Source: an uncultured Clostridia bacterium (lineage in GTDB: Bacteria; Bacillota; Clostridia; Lachnospirales; Lachnospiraceae). Taken from it: DNA of 64,000 bases. Shown here in pieces: positions 1 through 11,264 of this stretch. The notes under the pieces are model-generated. The model did not search any database, was not told where the DNA came from, and worked only from the letters and a program-made list of their open reading frames with translations. A program made the position numbers and the translations under genes. Where the stretch lies: the NCBI GenBank assembly GCA_947385955.1, contig CANDNA010000005.1, positions 62,001 to 126,000 on the forward strand, read 5' to 3'. Positions within the stretch are counted from its first letter, which is position 1. Each line of letters begins with the position of its first letter.

Positions 1-1652
<1,652 letters not shown>

Positions 1653-1668
1653 GTGAGAGGAGACTGGT

Positions 1669-4194
1669 TTGGAAGATAATATTTTTGATAAAGTACACGA
1701 TGTGGACCTGAAAAAAACGATGGAAACCTCTTATATTGATTATGCTATGAGTGTAATCGCTTCCAGAGCGCTGCCGGATGTAAGAGATGGACTGAAACCT
1801 GTACAAAGACGTGTTCTTTATTCTATGATCGAATTGAACAACGGTCCGGATAAGCCTCATAGAAAGAGTGCCCGTATCGTCGGTGATACGATGGGTAAAT
1901 ATCATCCTCACGGAGACAGTTCCATCTATGGTGCATTGGTAAATATGGCCCAGCCCTGGTCCATGCGTCATGTGTTGATCGACGGACATGGAAATTTTGG
2001 TTCTGTGGACGGAGATGGTGCGGCAGCCATGCGTTACACGGAAGCAAGGCTCTCCAAAATTTCCATGGAAATGATCGCCGATATCGGAAAAGATACGGTT
2101 GATTTTGTACCAAATTTTGATGAAACCGAAAAAGAACCCGCGGTTCTGCCCAGCCGGTTTCCAAATTTGCTGGTAAACGGAACCACCGGAATCGCTGTGG
2201 GGATGGCAACCAATATCCCGCCTCACAATCTGCGTGAAGTGGTAGGGGCAGTAACTAAAATTATTGATAACAGGATACTGGAGGACAGGGATACAGGGAT
2301 TGAGGAAATTCTGGATATTATAAAGGCTCCAGATTTTCCAACGGGCGGTATTATACTGGGAACAAGAGGAAGCGAAGAAGCGTACCGTACCGGAAGAGGA
2401 AAGGTAAAGGTGCAGGCTGTTACCAATATAGAAACGCTTCCTAACGGAAAAAACCAGATTATTGTAACAGAGCTTCCTTATCTGGTCAATAAAGCGCGGC
2501 TGATCGAGAAAATTGCAGAGCTACATAAAGAAAAAAGAATTGACGGCATTACGGATCTGCGGGATGAATCCGACAGAGAGGGAATGCGGATTGTCATTGA
2601 ACTGCGAAAAGATGCCAATTCCAATGTGATATTGAATCAGCTTTTCAAGCATACGCAGCTTCAGGATACATTTGGCATCATTATGCTGGCTCTGGTGGAT
2701 AACCAGCCAAGGGTTATGAATCTGCTTGATATGCTGAAGTATTATCTTCTGCATCAGGAAGATGTGGTTACAAGGCGTACCAGATATGATTTAAATAAGG
2801 CGGAGGAAAGAGATCATATTCTGCAGGGATTATTGATTGCCCTGGATCATATTGATGAGGTCATCCGTATTATCCGTGCCAGCCAGACGACTCAGATTGC
2901 CAAAGCCAGTCTGACGGAGAGGTTTGGCCTGACCGAAGTACAGGCACAGGCCATTGTGGATATGCGTCTGCGGGCGCTGACCGGTCTGGAAAGAGAAAAA
3001 CTGGAACAGGAACACAGAGATCTTTTAATCCGGATTGGAGAATTAAAAGCGATTCTTGCAGATGAAAAGTTACTTTTGGGTGTTATTAAAACAGAAATGA
3101 CTGCCATTGCAGAAAAATATGGTGAGGACAGAAGAAGTGTTATCGGTTATGATACCTATGATATTTCTATGGAAGACTTGATTCCTAAGGAGAATACAGT
3201 CATTGCCATGACAAGTCTGGGTTATATCAAGAGAATGACAGTCGATAATTTCAAAAGCCAGAACAGGGGCGGTAAGGGAATTAAAGGAATGCAGACCATT
3301 GAAGAAGATTATATCGAAGATCTGCTGATGACCACCACCCACCATTATGTGATGTTTTTTACCAATTTTGGTCGGGTATACCGGCTGAAGGTGTATGAAA
3401 TACCGGAAGCAGGGCGTACAGCCAGAGGGACTGCCATTGTCAACCTGCTGCAGATGAATCCGGGAGAAAAGATTACAGCAATTATGGCTGTGAAACAATA
3501 TGAAGACAATAAAAATTTCTTTATGGTAACCAGAAACGGTATTGTAAAGAAAACCTCCATTATGGAGTACAGTAATGTAAGAAAGAATGGTCTGACTGCT
3601 ATCAATCTGAGGGAAGATGATGAATTGATAGAAGTAAAGATCACAGATTCCGATACGGATATCTTTCTGGTAACAAAGCAGGGAATGTGTATCCGTTTTA
3701 AAGAAACGGATGTACGCTCTACCGGAAGAAATTCAATGGGTGTCATTGGCATGAATCTGACGGACGGAGATGAAGTCATCGGAATGCAGCTTGATCATCA
3801 GGGTGATTCCCTTTTGATCGTATCCGGAAACGGCATGGGAAAACGCACCTATCTGGAAGAGTTTACGGTACAGAAAAGGGGCGGTAAAGGTGTAAAATGT
3901 TATAAGATTACCGAAAAAACAGGAGATGTGGTAGGTGTCAAGGCTGTAACGGATGATCATGAAATTATGATGATTACCACAGGCGGAATTATTATACAGC
4001 TTCGTATGGAGGATATTTCCACATTGGGCAGAATTACTTCCGGTGTTAAGATGATCAATCTGGATGAAGGAGTCAGTGTGGCCAAGATTGCAAAAGTGCG
4101 GGAAAAGGTATCGGGCGACAATCAGGAGTTTGAAAGTCCGGAAGATGATGCAGGAGAGCCGTCAGAAGAGAAAAAAGAAGAACAGGATCTATGA
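1669..4194 (+). CDS. gyrA: DNA gyrase subunit A
   Basis: GyrA is the DNA-cleaving and strand-wrapping subunit of gyrase; its 841 residues match the family. The start is TTG, chosen because GAGAGGAGA lies just upstream and the protein begins [14 protein letters not shown]. Visible marks are [18 protein letters not shown], the catalytic tyrosine at about residue 123 in [10 protein letters not shown], and the GyrA box QNRGGKG at about residue 531, which separates gyrase from topoisomerase IV. The C-terminal beta-pinwheel is followed by an acidic tail (about 25 residues rich in E and D). In the quinolone-resistance region the sequence is HGDSSIYG: serine is kept at 84, but glycine (residue 88) replaces the usual Asp/Glu at the second contact position. 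Confidence 0.97.
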   Translation: MEDNIFDKVHDVDLKKTMETSYIDYAMSVIASRALPDVRDGLKPVQRRVLYSMIELNNGPDKPHRKSARIVGDTMGKYHPHGDSSIYGALVNMAQPWSMRHVLIDGHGNFGSVDGDGAAAMRYTEARLSKISMEMIADIGKDTVDFVPNFDETEKEPAVLPSRFPNLLVNGTTGIAVGMATNIPPHNLREVVGAVTKIIDNRILEDRDTGIEEILDIIKAPDFPTGGIILGTRGSEEAYRTGRGKVKVQAVTNIETLPNGKNQIIVTELPYLVNKARLIEKIAELHKEKRIDGITDLRDESDREGMRIVIELRKDANSNVILNQLFKHTQLQDTFGIIMLALVDNQPRVMNLLDMLKYYLLHQEDVVTRRTRYDLNKAEERDHILQGLLIALDHIDEVIRIIRASQTTQIAKASLTERFGLTEVQAQAIVDMRLRALTGLEREKLEQEHRDLLIRIGELKAILADEKLLLGVIKTEMTAIAEKYGEDRRSVIGYDTYDISMEDLIPKENTVIAMTSLGYIKRMTVDNFKSQNRGGKGIKGMQTIEEDYIEDLLMTTTHHYVMFFTNFGRVYRLKVYEIPEAGRTARGTAIVNLLQMNPGEKITAIMAVKQYEDNKNFFMVTRNGIVKKTSIMEYSNVRKNGLTAINLREDDELIEVKITDSDTDIFLVTKQGMCIRFKETDVRSTGRNSMGVIGMNLTDGDEVIGMQLDHQGDSLLIVSGNGMGKRTYLEEFTVQKRGGKGVKCYKITEKTGDVVGVKAVTDDHEIMMITTGGIIIQLRMEDISTLGRITSGVKMINLDEGVSVAKIAKVREKVSGDNQEFESPEDDAGEPSEEKKEEQDL

Positions 4195-4212
4195 CAGAAG
4201 GGGTAGTACGAC

Positions 4213-5415
4213 ATGGAAGCATATACAGTATTTAAAGATCTGGCAATTATTATTATCATAGCAAAGGTGTTCGGTATTCTGGCAAGAAAGTGCCGTGCAC
4301 CTCAGGTGGTAGGTGAAATTATTGCGGGACTTTTGATTGGTCCCTGTGTATTCGGATGGGTCAGTCAGACGGTTTTTCTGACAGAGATGGCGGAAATTGG
4401 TGTCATTCTTCTGATGTTTTCTGCAGGTCTGGAAACAGACTTAAAGGAATTGATTAAGACAGGGCCTGTGGCATTTTTGATTGCATGCTGCGGCGTATTT
4501 GTCCCTCTTATATGTGGGGCAGGGCTTTATATGGCGTTTTATGGCGTAGCTCCCTGGGGCAGTGAAGAATTTTACAAGGCCGTATTTATGGGTACGATAC
4601 TCACTGCCACATCAGTCAGCATTACTGTGCAATGTCTTAAGGAAATGGGAAAACTGAAGGGGCATGTAGGAACGACTATACTAAGTGCGGCAATTATTGA
4701 TGATGTAATCGGGATTGTGGTACTAACCTTTGTCATTGGATTTAAGAGCCCGGATTCCAATCCGTTGCAGGTGGTAATCAGTACTTTATTGTTTTTTGTG
4801 TTTGCCATTGTGGTGGGATTTATTGCCTTTCATATTTTTGCAATCATAGACGAACGGTATACGCATACAAGGAGAATCCCCATTACCGGATTTGCTTTTT
4901 GTCTGGCAATGGCTTATGTAGCAGAACGATATTTTGGTATTGCAGACATTACAGGCGCCTATGTGGCAGGTATTATTTTATGCAGTGTAAAAGATGCAGA
5001 ATACATAGCGCGTAAAATGGATGTAAATTCCTATATGCTGTTTGGCCCGATCTTTTTTGCAAGTATCGGGTTAAAAACCAATATTGACAATCTGACAATG
5101 GATATTTTTATCTTTTCCATTGCCTTTGTGGCTGTGGGACTGATCAGTAAGATAGTAGGCTGCGGCCTGATGGCCAGAATCTGCAGATTTAAGGGAAATG
5201 ATTCTCTGAAAATAGGCGTGGGTATGATGACAAGAGGCGAGGTGGCTCTGATCGTGGCACAGAAGGGACTTTCGGTGGGATTGATGTCGCCTGTATATTT
5301 TACCTCCGTAATTTTTCTGATTATTGTATCTTCTATTGCCACCCCCATTATTCTGAAGATTTTGTATGCGGCAAAACAGGAAGATCTGATCGAAATGGAT
5401 CCTTACAATACATAA
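4213..5415 (+). CDS. CPA2-family cation/proton antiporter (KefB/NapA-like)
   Basis: A 400-residue membrane protein with about 12 to 13 hydrophobic segments, expected to exchange Na+ or K+ for protons across the cytoplasmic membrane. Seen features are the N-terminal CPA2 pattern (RAPQVVGEIIAGLLIGP), the family Asp-Asp motif in AAIIDDVIGIVVL that carries ion coupling, and a late TRGEVALIVAQKG segment. There is no C-terminal TrkA-N regulatory domain, so it is a short type. It lies 18 bases after gyrA and 15 bases before tyrS, probably in the same transcript. The ion carried cannot be told from sequence alone. Confidence 0.85.
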   Translation: MEAYTVFKDLAIIIIIAKVFGILARKCRAPQVVGEIIAGLLIGPCVFGWVSQTVFLTEMAEIGVILLMFSAGLETDLKELIKTGPVAFLIACCGVFVPLICGAGLYMAFYGVAPWGSEEFYKAVFMGTILTATSVSITVQCLKEMGKLKGHVGTTILSAAIIDDVIGIVVLTFVIGFKSPDSNPLQVVISTLLFFVFAIVVGFIAFHIFAIIDERYTHTRRIPITGFAFCLAMAYVAERYFGIADITGAYVAGIILCSVKDAEYIARKMDVNSYMLFGPIFFASIGLKTNIDNLTMDIFIFSIAFVAVGLISKIVGCGLMARICRFKGNDSLKIGVGMMTRGEVALIVAQKGLSVGLMSPVYFTSVIFLIIVSSIATPIILKILYAAKQEDLIEMDPYNT

Positions 5416-5430
5416 AAGAGGAGAAACAAA

Positions 5431-6651
5431 ATGACAATATTTGAAGAATTGAAGGCAAGGGGCCTGCTTGCCCAGTTGACGGATGAGGAAGAAATCAAAG
5501 AGCTGATCAATCATGGAAAGGCAACCTTTTATATTGGATTTGATCCCACTGCAGACAGTCTCCATGTAGGTCACTTTATGGCACTGTGTCTGATGAAGCG
5601 TCTGCAGATGGCAGGCAATAAGCCCATTGCCCTGATTGGCGGCGGTACCGGAATGGTGGGTGATCCGTCCGGAAGAACAGATATGCGTACCATGATGACA
5701 GTAGAGCAGATTCAGCATAATTGTGAATGCTTTAAAAAGCAAATGAGCCGTTTTATTGATTTTTCGGAAGGAAAGGCTCTGATGGTGAACAATGCAGACT
5801 GGCTGATGGATTTGAACTATGTGGAACTGCTTCGGGAAGTGGGCGCACATTTTTCAGTCAATCGTATGCTGACAGCAGAATGTTATAAACAGAGAATGGA
5901 AAAAGGTCTGTCATTTCTTGAATTTAATTATATGATTATGCAGAGCTATGATTTCTATGAGCTGTTTCAGAAATACGGATGCAATATGCAGTTTGGCGGG
6001 GATGACCAGTGGAGTAATATGCTGGGCGGTACAGAACTGATCCGGCGTAAACTGGGTAAGGATGCTTATGCCATGACCATTACGCTGCTCCTTAATTCCG
6101 AAGGAAAGAAAATGGGTAAGACCCAGAAAGGCGCCGTATGGCTGGATCCCAATAAAACTTCTCCCTTTGAGTTTTATCAGTACTGGAGAAATGTGGCAGA
6201 TGCGGATGTACTGAAATGTATCCGGATGTTGACTTTCCTGCCTTTGGAAGAGATCGACCGGATGGATGCGTGGGAAGGAAGTCAGTTAAATCAGGCCAAA
6301 GAAATACTTGCCTATGAGCTGACAAAGCTGGTGCATGGAGAAGAGGAGGCCAATCAGGCACAGGAAGGTGCAAGAGCGTTATTTTCCACAGGAAATGCAG
6401 CGCAAATGCCTACTGCAGAACTGACGGAAGAGGATTTTACCGAAGGAAAGATTGATCTGATCAGTGTCCTTGTAAAATCCGGTCTGGTTTCCACCCGGTC
6501 AGAGGGCAGACGTGCCATAGAGCAGGGGGGCGTTTCTCTGGAAGGGGAAAAAGAAACGGATATTAAAAAGGAATATGAAAAGTCATATTTTTCTGACGGA
6601 ATTGTCATAAAAAGAGGTAAGAAAAATTTCCGGAAAGTAGTTGTAAAATAA
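5431..6651 (+). CDS. tyrS: Tyrosyl-tRNA synthetase
   Basis: Cytoplasmic class Ic synthetase that charges tRNA-Tyr with tyrosine; 406 residues, typical for bacterial TyrS. The HIGH signature appears as HVGH at about residues 44-47 (DSLHVGHFM), and the KMSKS loop as KKMGKT around residue 227. Tyrosine-pocket residues are in [10 protein letters not shown] and GGDDQWSNM. The last 70 residues are an S4 RNA-binding domain ([16 protein letters not shown]). The ribosome site AGAGGAG sits before the ATG. Only 15 bases separate it from the antiporter gene, so there is no room for the T-box leader often found on tyrS in Bacillota. Confidence 0.96.
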   Translation: MTIFEELKARGLLAQLTDEEEIKELINHGKATFYIGFDPTADSLHVGHFMALCLMKRLQMAGNKPIALIGGGTGMVGDPSGRTDMRTMMTVEQIQHNCECFKKQMSRFIDFSEGKALMVNNADWLMDLNYVELLREVGAHFSVNRMLTAECYKQRMEKGLSFLEFNYMIMQSYDFYELFQKYGCNMQFGGDDQWSNMLGGTELIRRKLGKDAYAMTITLLLNSEGKKMGKTQKGAVWLDPNKTSPFEFYQYWRNVADADVLKCIRMLTFLPLEEIDRMDAWEGSQLNQAKEILAYELTKLVHGEEEANQAQEGARALFSTGNAAQMPTAELTEEDFTEGKIDLISVLVKSGLVSTRSEGRRAIEQGGVSLEGEKETDIKKEYEKSYFSDGIVIKRGKKNFRKVVVK

Positions 6652-6652
6652 G

Positions 6653-7312
6653 ATGAAAAAACGGGCAATTATTTTTGATATGGATGGTGTTTTGTTTGAT
6701 ACGGAAATTATGTCATCTCAGGCCTGGTTTCAGTTGGCGGAGGAACGGAATCTGGGAGATATTGCGAAGCTGACCAATGACTGTATCGGAAGAAACCGGG
6801 CAGATATCATTCTTCAGTTTCAGAATCAGTTCGGAAAGGAATTTGATGCAGAAGAGTTTTTAACGGCAGGAAGACAGTTGATGCAGGACAGAATTGACAG
6901 GGAAGGACTGCCTTTGATGGAAGGTACGGAAGAGATTCTCAGGTATTTGAAGGAGAAAGAATATATTGTCGGTGTGGCTTCTTCCTCCAGTACAAAGACA
7001 ATTATGAGTCATATGAAACTTTCCGGTCTGCTTGGTTATTTTCAGGCGATTATAGGAGGAGACCAGGTGGCTTTGAGCAAACCCAGACCTGATATTTATC
7101 TGAAAGCCTGTGAGGCGGTACATATGCCGCCGGAAGAAGTAATAGCAGTGGAGGATTCTCCCAATGGCATCCGGGCTGCCTATGCAGCCGGTATGAAGGC
7201 TGTTATGATACCCGATCTGGTGCAGCCGGATGCAGAGATTTTGGCATTGTTATATCGGAAATATGATTCTCTGACAGAACTGAAAAAAGCATTGGAAAAA
7301 GAAGAGCTGTAA
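6653..7312 (+). CDS. HAD-family phosphatase, beta-phosphoglucomutase type
   Basis: A 219-residue cytoplasmic haloacid-dehalogenase hydrolase of subfamily IA. The nucleophile motif is FDMDGVLFDTE at the N-terminus, motif II is the SSS run near residue 105, motif III lysine is in SKPRPDIYL, and motif IV is VEDSPNGI. The helical C1 cap lies between motifs I and II. This set fits phosphosugar phosphatases and phosphoglucomutases; the substrate is not deducible. It starts one base after the tyrS stop, so translation is probably coupled. A terminator stem begins at its stop codon. Confidence 0.85.
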   Translation: MKKRAIIFDMDGVLFDTEIMSSQAWFQLAEERNLGDIAKLTNDCIGRNRADIILQFQNQFGKEFDAEEFLTAGRQLMQDRIDREGLPLMEGTEEILRYLKEKEYIVGVASSSSTKTIMSHMKLSGLLGYFQAIIGGDQVALSKPRPDIYLKACEAVHMPPEEVIAVEDSPNGIRAAYAAGMKAVMIPDLVQPDAEILALLYRKYDSLTELKKALEKEEL

Positions 7313-7334
7313 TATTCTGACAGCTCTTCTTTTG
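7295..7334. terminator. Bidirectional intrinsic terminator
   Basis: Perfect 10-bp stem AGAAGAGCTG (7300-7309) / CAGCTCTTCT (7321-7330) with an 11-base loop. A T run follows on the plus strand, and the A run at 7296-7300 gives a U tract on the minus strand. It serves the gyrBA-tyrS-HAD transcript and the convergent gene at 7335, and overlaps the HAD stop codon. Confidence 0.85.
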
Positions 7335-8300
7335 TCACCAGAAAACTCCTTCATAAGCATAAAAGAGCTGCCAGTCATAACTGCCATAAGGATCTTTGGA
7401 ATCTTCCTGAAACCATTCACCGCATAAAATTTTATAATTTCTTGAAGTGGTACCATCGTATAAATCTTTGGATCCGTTATCCAGATTAATATAAACTTCC
7501 AGATTACAGGTATAATCTGATTCCTCATTGAATGCTTTCATAACAGATAAAATGTCCTGTATCAGTCTGATTTCTTTTACTGTAACAGAGGTTTTGTCCT
7601 TCTGTATTTCTTTCATGAGTGTGACATCATCAATACTGAAATGCATGGAAACATGAAGGGGAAAGCACCTGAATATGGTTCTGTAATTCAGGCGGTAAAA
7701 CTGAATCATATGGTTTTCGTCCTGAAGGCTCTGCAAAAGTTGTTTTTGATATGCAATTTCTGCTGTTTCGGTTTTGTCATACTCCTCTTTCTGATCCATT
7801 GTATAGCTCATGACAGGATTGCCTGAAAAAATAAAACAATAAGATTTTCCGTGAGGATTCCTCAGAGACAAATCCTGAAAAGTATCTTTTGGAAAAGGTT
7901 CGATCATATATTTCTGTTTATAGTAGTCGCGCAGTTGATTTTCCAGCATTCTGATCTGCTGCCCTTCCAGTGTATCCATATTATTCAGCTCTTGGGTATA
8001 AGTATATCCCTCCTGGTCCTGATAGGTAATCTTCCATACATCATATTGATATCCGTCGGAACGGAAGCCACAGCCACAATAAAATGATTCCTGCAGGACA
8101 GTTTCTTTTTCACTGATCTGATAGTCCGGTCCGAACATGATGAGAAGCTGATCCTGATATATGGCAGGATAATCTTCTTCATAAATATGGGGCTGTGATT
8201 CATAGTAACGGAGGACTGCCCGAATGAGAACAATGAGAGCCAGAGAAATAACCAGTAAAACAGAAAGCGAAAAAATGATGGTTTTTGCAGGTTTTTTCAA
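7335..8300 (-). CDS. Membrane-anchored protein of unknown function
   Basis: I do not recognise this 321-residue protein. It starts with TTG behind AAAGGA. It has a short basic N-terminus, one hydrophobic segment at about residues 8-28 and then a hydrophilic extracytoplasmic domain of about 290 residues. There is no lipobox. The exported part is rich in Tyr, Asp and Gln and contains a YCGCGF cluster, a YTYTQELNNMDTL stretch and a C-terminal W-rich end (YDWQLFYAYEGVFW). It follows the SIMPL gene after 81 bases, but a terminator lies between them, so part of its expression may be readthrough. It may be specific to this family of bacteria; I assign no function. Confidence 0.7.
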   Translation of the reverse strand: MKKPAKTIIFSLSVLLVISLALIVLIRAVLRYYESQPHIYEEDYPAIYQDQLLIMFGPDYQISEKETVLQESFYCGCGFRSDGYQYDVWKITYQDQEGYTYTQELNNMDTLEGQQIRMLENQLRDYYKQKYMIEPFPKDTFQDLSLRNPHGKSYCFIFSGNPVMSYTMDQKEEYDKTETAEIAYQKQLLQSLQDENHMIQFYRLNYRTIFRCFPLHVSMHFSIDDVTLMKEIQKDKTSVTVKEIRLIQDILSVMKAFNEESDYTCNLEVYINLDNGSKDLYDGTTSRNYKILCGEWFQEDSKDPYGSYDWQLFYAYEGVFW

Positions 8301-8326
8301 AGTTTTTCCTTTCTGTAGGTTCGGAT

Positions 8327-8362
8327 AAAAGAATCCGGTGGTCTTTTCTGACCGCCGGATTC
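8327..8362 (-). terminator. Intrinsic terminator after the SIMPL gene
   Basis: Read on the minus strand, GAATCCGGCGGTC (8362-8350) pairs with GACCACCGGATTC (8343-8331) over 13 bp with one G-U pair and a 6-base loop, followed by TTTT. Confidence 0.8.
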
Positions 8363-8381
8363 AGGTAACAGATTCTATTGT

Positions 8382-9200
8382 CTAATCGGTTGCATAATTC
8401 AGTTTTACAGTGATTGTAGCTGTTTTATTTCTGGAACTGGTGTCAAAAGCGCCGCCATAGCTGTATTCTGAATCGGAATTTTGTGCGGTGATCTGGAACA
8501 CTCCCAGATTGGCACTGAGAAGGCGGGTAGTATTAGCTTTTGTGCCGTTTGCAATAATATCAGCTCTCATTTTTGCATTTTCGGTAGCCTGTTCAATCAA
8601 ATCCAGTTTCAGTTCATCCAGTTTTGTATAATAATATTCCGGAGAATCAGACTCAAATTCAATGTTGGCTTCAATCAGTTTTGTAATATCTCTGGAAATA
8701 GAATCTACTTTATCAATATCTTCAGAAGTGACTGTAACGGACTGATACAGGTCATAACCATCCAGATATTCACCGATTCGTTCTCCCTCATCATTGTACT
8801 GAGTGGTCCATCTCTGTGAGATGGAAACGGAACTGAAAGAAAGTTCAGATTCGGAGATGCCATTATCCATCAGATATTTCTTAATCACTTCCGCATCATT
8901 TTTAATAGACTGGTAAGCGCTCTTGGGTGTGGGACCATAAGCAGAAAAACTTCCCCTCCATACGATCAGATCCGACTCAAAGTCACAGCTTGCAGAGCCG
9001 GTAACAGTGATCCCGCTGCCGCTGGAATATTTCTTATATTTTGCAAAGCTGCCGGAAAAGATACTGACACAGATAATCGCTGAAATACCTGCAATCAGTG
9101 CAATGAGGACAGCCGTGGAAAACGGTTTTTTAGGCGGTTTTCCCTGCATATCCTGTGACTGGACCGTTTCATTTTCATTTCCATACATATTCCCGTACAT
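8382..9200 (-). CDS. SIMPL domain (DUF541) protein, membrane-anchored
   Basis: A 272-residue protein with a short N-terminal tail, one membrane segment at about residues 28-50 (STAVLIALIAGISAIICVSI) and an outside SIMPL domain. The domain begins ITVTGSASCDFESDLIVWRG and has the family pattern of alternating beta strands and helices (AYQSIKNDAEVIKKYL, LDLIEQATENAKMRADIIA). SIMPL proteins such as BP26 and YggE form ring-like oligomers of poorly known role, sometimes linked to oxidative stress. The start follows GAAAGGGGAG. It has its own promoter and terminator, so it is monocistronic. A repeated MYGN at the very N-terminus is odd and may give a second start. Confidence 0.85.
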   Translation of the reverse strand: MYGNMYGNENETVQSQDMQGKPPKKPFSTAVLIALIAGISAIICVSIFSGSFAKYKKYSSGSGITVTGSASCDFESDLIVWRGSFSAYGPTPKSAYQSIKNDAEVIKKYLMDNGISESELSFSSVSISQRWTTQYNDEGERIGEYLDGYDLYQSVTVTSEDIDKVDSISRDITKLIEANIEFESDSPEYYYTKLDELKLDLIEQATENAKMRADIIANGTKANTTRLLSANLGVFQITAQNSDSEYSYGGAFDTSSRNKTATITVKLNYATD

Positions 9201-9248
9201 AATGATTCTCCCCTTTCAAACCTGTTGATCAAAACAATTGTTAATGCT

Positions 9249-9276
9249 ATTATAGCAGATGAAGATGTATTTGCAA
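9249..9276 (-). promoter_or_regulatory. Sigma-A promoter for the SIMPL gene
   Basis: Minus strand: -35 TTGCAA (9276-9271), 16-bp spacer, -10 TATAAT (9254-9249), about 48 bases before the start codon. Confidence 0.55.
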
Positions 9277-9277
9277 T

Positions 9278-9323
9278 AAAAAAAAGCACCATCCCCAAGG
9301 CCGCACTGCCTCAAAAATGGTAC
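9278..9323 (-). terminator. Terminator of the tRNA-Lys transcript
   Basis: Minus strand: a long stem closed by GTACCAT / ATGGTGC (9323-9317 with 9292-9286), continued by G-U-rich pairing and followed by eight T (9285-9278). It lies just downstream of the tRNA 3' end and just upstream of the SIMPL promoter. Confidence 0.75.
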
Positions 9324-9330
9324 TCATAAG

Positions 9331-9403
9331 TGCGCCTTCAGGGGTTCGAACCCTGGACACCCTGATTAAGAGTCAGGTGCTCTGCCAGCTGAGCTAAAGG
9401 CGC
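9331..9403 (-). tRNA. tRNA-Lys (anticodon CUU)
   Basis: Minus strand cloverleaf. Acceptor GCGCCTT pairs with AAGGCGC, then discriminator A; T8-A9 is followed by GCTC of the D stem with AGCTGGCAGAGC. The anticodon arm is CCTGA-CTCTTAA-TCAGG, giving CTT at positions 34-36. The T arm contains GGTTCGAACC. The 3' CCA is not encoded (CTTA follows), so it must be added after transcription. CUU reads AAG lysine codons. Confidence 0.95.
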
Positions 9404-9434
9404 CTATGTTTTACTTATTTACAACACAATAATG

Positions 9435-9463
9435 ATTATAGTATAATATGTTGGGGTTTGCAA
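9435..9463 (-). promoter_or_regulatory. Sigma-A promoter for tRNA-Lys
   Basis: Minus strand: -35 TTGCAA (9463-9458), exactly 17 bp, -10 TATAAT (9440-9435). The expected start is about 25 bases before the mature tRNA 5' end. Confidence 0.75.
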
Positions 9464-9542
9464 GAGGTTTTTAGAAAAAAATGAATTTTATCTTAATTTT
9501 GTGAAAAATATAAAAATTTGATTTAGAAAACAGGAGTTATTT

Positions 9543-10319
9543 ATGATATTTGAGACACATGCCCATTATGATGATGCAGTATTTGACAATGACAGAAAAG
9601 AATTGTTTGAACAGATGAAAGCCGATGGGATCGGAGCGGTTTTAAATGCAGGTTCCAGTCTGGATTCGATTCGGAAAATTGTGGAACTGGCCGAAAACTG
9701 TCCTTTTTTATATGGGGCTGCAGGTATTCATCCCAGTGAAACGGGAGAATTGACAGAGGAAAATTTTGAATGGTTAAAGGAGCAGTGTAAAAATCCCAAA
9801 ATTGTTGCCGTAGGAGAGATCGGCCTGGATTATTATTGGAAGGAGCCTGATCCTTCCATTCAGAAAAAATGGTTTGAGCGTCAGCTTCTTCTGGCTCAGG
9901 AAGTTTCTCTTCCTGTAATCATCCATTCCAGGGAAGCGGCAAAGGATACTTTGGATATGATGAAAGCATTTCATGCAGAAAAAACAGGGGGTGTGATTCA
10001 CTGTTTTTCCTATACAAAGGAAATGGCGGAAGAATTTCTGAAACTGGATTTTTATTTTGGTATCGGCGGTGTCATTACATTTCCCAATGCCAGAAAACTG
10101 AAGGAAGCGGTTGCCTGCATTCCTTTGGAAAGGATTTTGTTGGAAACAGACAGTCCTTATCTGTCTCCGGTTCCCAATCGGGGAAAGCGTAATACCTCGT
10201 TGAATCTTCCTTATATCATTCAGGAAATTGCCCGTATCAGGGAGATTTCCTGTGAAGAGGTGGAAGAGATCACCAGAAGAAATGCAGAAAAACTGTTTCA
10301 GATACCATGCAGAGGATGA
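9543..10319 (+). CDS. tatD: TatD-family metal-dependent hydrolase (DNase)
   Basis: A 258-residue cytoplasmic TIM-barrel hydrolase of the amidohydrolase superfamily; TatD proteins act as 3'-5' exo-deoxyribonucleases. Metal ligands are visible in order: THAHYDD at the N-terminus, GEIGLDYYW (about residue 92), IIHSREA (about 128), VIHCFSY (about 153) and LETDSPYL (about 203). The length is standard. rsmA follows after 6 bases, the conserved tatD-rsmA order of many Bacillota. Start ATG behind CAGGAG. Confidence 0.92.
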   Translation: MIFETHAHYDDAVFDNDRKELFEQMKADGIGAVLNAGSSLDSIRKIVELAENCPFLYGAAGIHPSETGELTEENFEWLKEQCKNPKIVAVGEIGLDYYWKEPDPSIQKKWFERQLLLAQEVSLPVIIHSREAAKDTLDMMKAFHAEKTGGVIHCFSYTKEMAEEFLKLDFYFGIGGVITFPNARKLKEAVACIPLERILLETDSPYLSPVPNRGKRNTSLNLPYIIQEIARIREISCEEVEEITRRNAEKLFQIPCRG

Positions 10320-10325
10320 ACAACA

Positions 10326-11186
10326 ATGGCAAATTTGGGGAATCCAACCAGAACCGCTGATATTCTGAAAAAATATCAGTTTCATTTTCAAAAGCGATAT
10401 GGACAGAATTTTTTAATTGACAGTCATATCCTGGAAAAGATCGTACAGGCGGCCGAAATCGGATCAGAAGATTTTGTGTTGGAAATCGGGCCGGGAATCG
10501 GGACAATGACACAATATCTGGCAGAGGCAGCAGGGTGGGTAACTGCGGTGGAAATCGATAAAGCGCTGATTCCCATTTTACAGGATACTTTATCTGTCTA
10601 TCCGAATGTAACGATTATCAATCAGGATATTTTGAAGCTGGATATTGCTGCTCTGGCAAAGGAAAAAAATGGAGGGAAACCTGTGAAAGTAGTGGCAAAC
10701 CTCCCTTACTATATTACGACTCCGATTATTATGGGGTTGTTTGAAAGCCATGTTCCTCTGCAAAGCATTACCATTATGGTACAGAAAGAAGTGGCAGACA
10801 GGATGCAGGCAGGGCCTGGCAGTAAGGATTATGGTGCATTGTCGCTGGCAGTTCAGTATTATGCAAAGCCGGAGATTATGTTTTCCGTATCTCCGGGATG
10901 TTTTATGCCAAGGCCGGGCGTAGGCAGCGCAGTGATCCGTCTGGTCAGATATGAAAACAATCCTGTTTCGGTAACAGATCAGGAATTTATGTTTGCACTG
11001 ATTCGGGCGGCTTTTGGGCAGAGAAGAAAAACGCTGGTCAACAGTCTGGTAAACGCAGGAAATCTGCAGGTGACCAGGGAACAGATTACGCAGGTGTTAA
11101 AAGAGATGAATCTGGATGCATCCATCCGGGGAGAAGCGCTTACATTGGGACAATTTGCTGATATAAGTAATCGAATCTGTTTTTGA
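10326..11186 (+). CDS. rsmA: 16S rRNA (adenine1518-N6/adenine1519-N6)-dimethyltransferase
   Basis: RsmA/KsgA dimethylates two adjacent adenines in helix 45 of 16S rRNA during small-subunit assembly, using S-adenosylmethionine. The 286 residues show KRYGQNFLID at the start, the SAM motif LEIGPGIGTMTQYLAE, the acidic residue in VEIDKAL, and the N6-adenine motif NLPYYITTPI. The C-terminal part has the family FGQRRKTLVNSL helix. It is probably translated with tatD. A promoter for the next gene overlaps its stop codon. Confidence 0.95.
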   Translation: MANLGNPTRTADILKKYQFHFQKRYGQNFLIDSHILEKIVQAAEIGSEDFVLEIGPGIGTMTQYLAEAAGWVTAVEIDKALIPILQDTLSVYPNVTIINQDILKLDIAALAKEKNGGKPVKVVANLPYYITTPIIMGLFESHVPLQSITIMVQKEVADRMQAGPGSKDYGALSLAVQYYAKPEIMFSVSPGCFMPRPGVGSAVIRLVRYENNPVSVTDQEFMFALIRAAFGQRRKTLVNSLVNAGNLQVTREQITQVLKEMNLDASIRGEALTLGQFADISNRICF

Positions 11187-11211
11187 CTTATGCATATGGC
11201 TATGGTAAACT
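11183..11211 (+). promoter_or_regulatory. Possible sigma-A promoter before the 1037-residue protein
   Basis: -35 TTGACT (11183-11188, overlapping the rsmA stop), 17-bp spacer, -10 TAAACT (11206-11211). The -10 is only fair. Confidence 0.4.
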
Positions 11212-11264
11212 TACAATAGTTTAAAGATGGGGGATTGTGGATTGTTCCATATGAGGTGAATACG

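Noticed and set aside
5416-5430. T-box leader before tyrS
   Set aside because: Only 15 bases separate tyrS from the gene before it; no room for such a structure.
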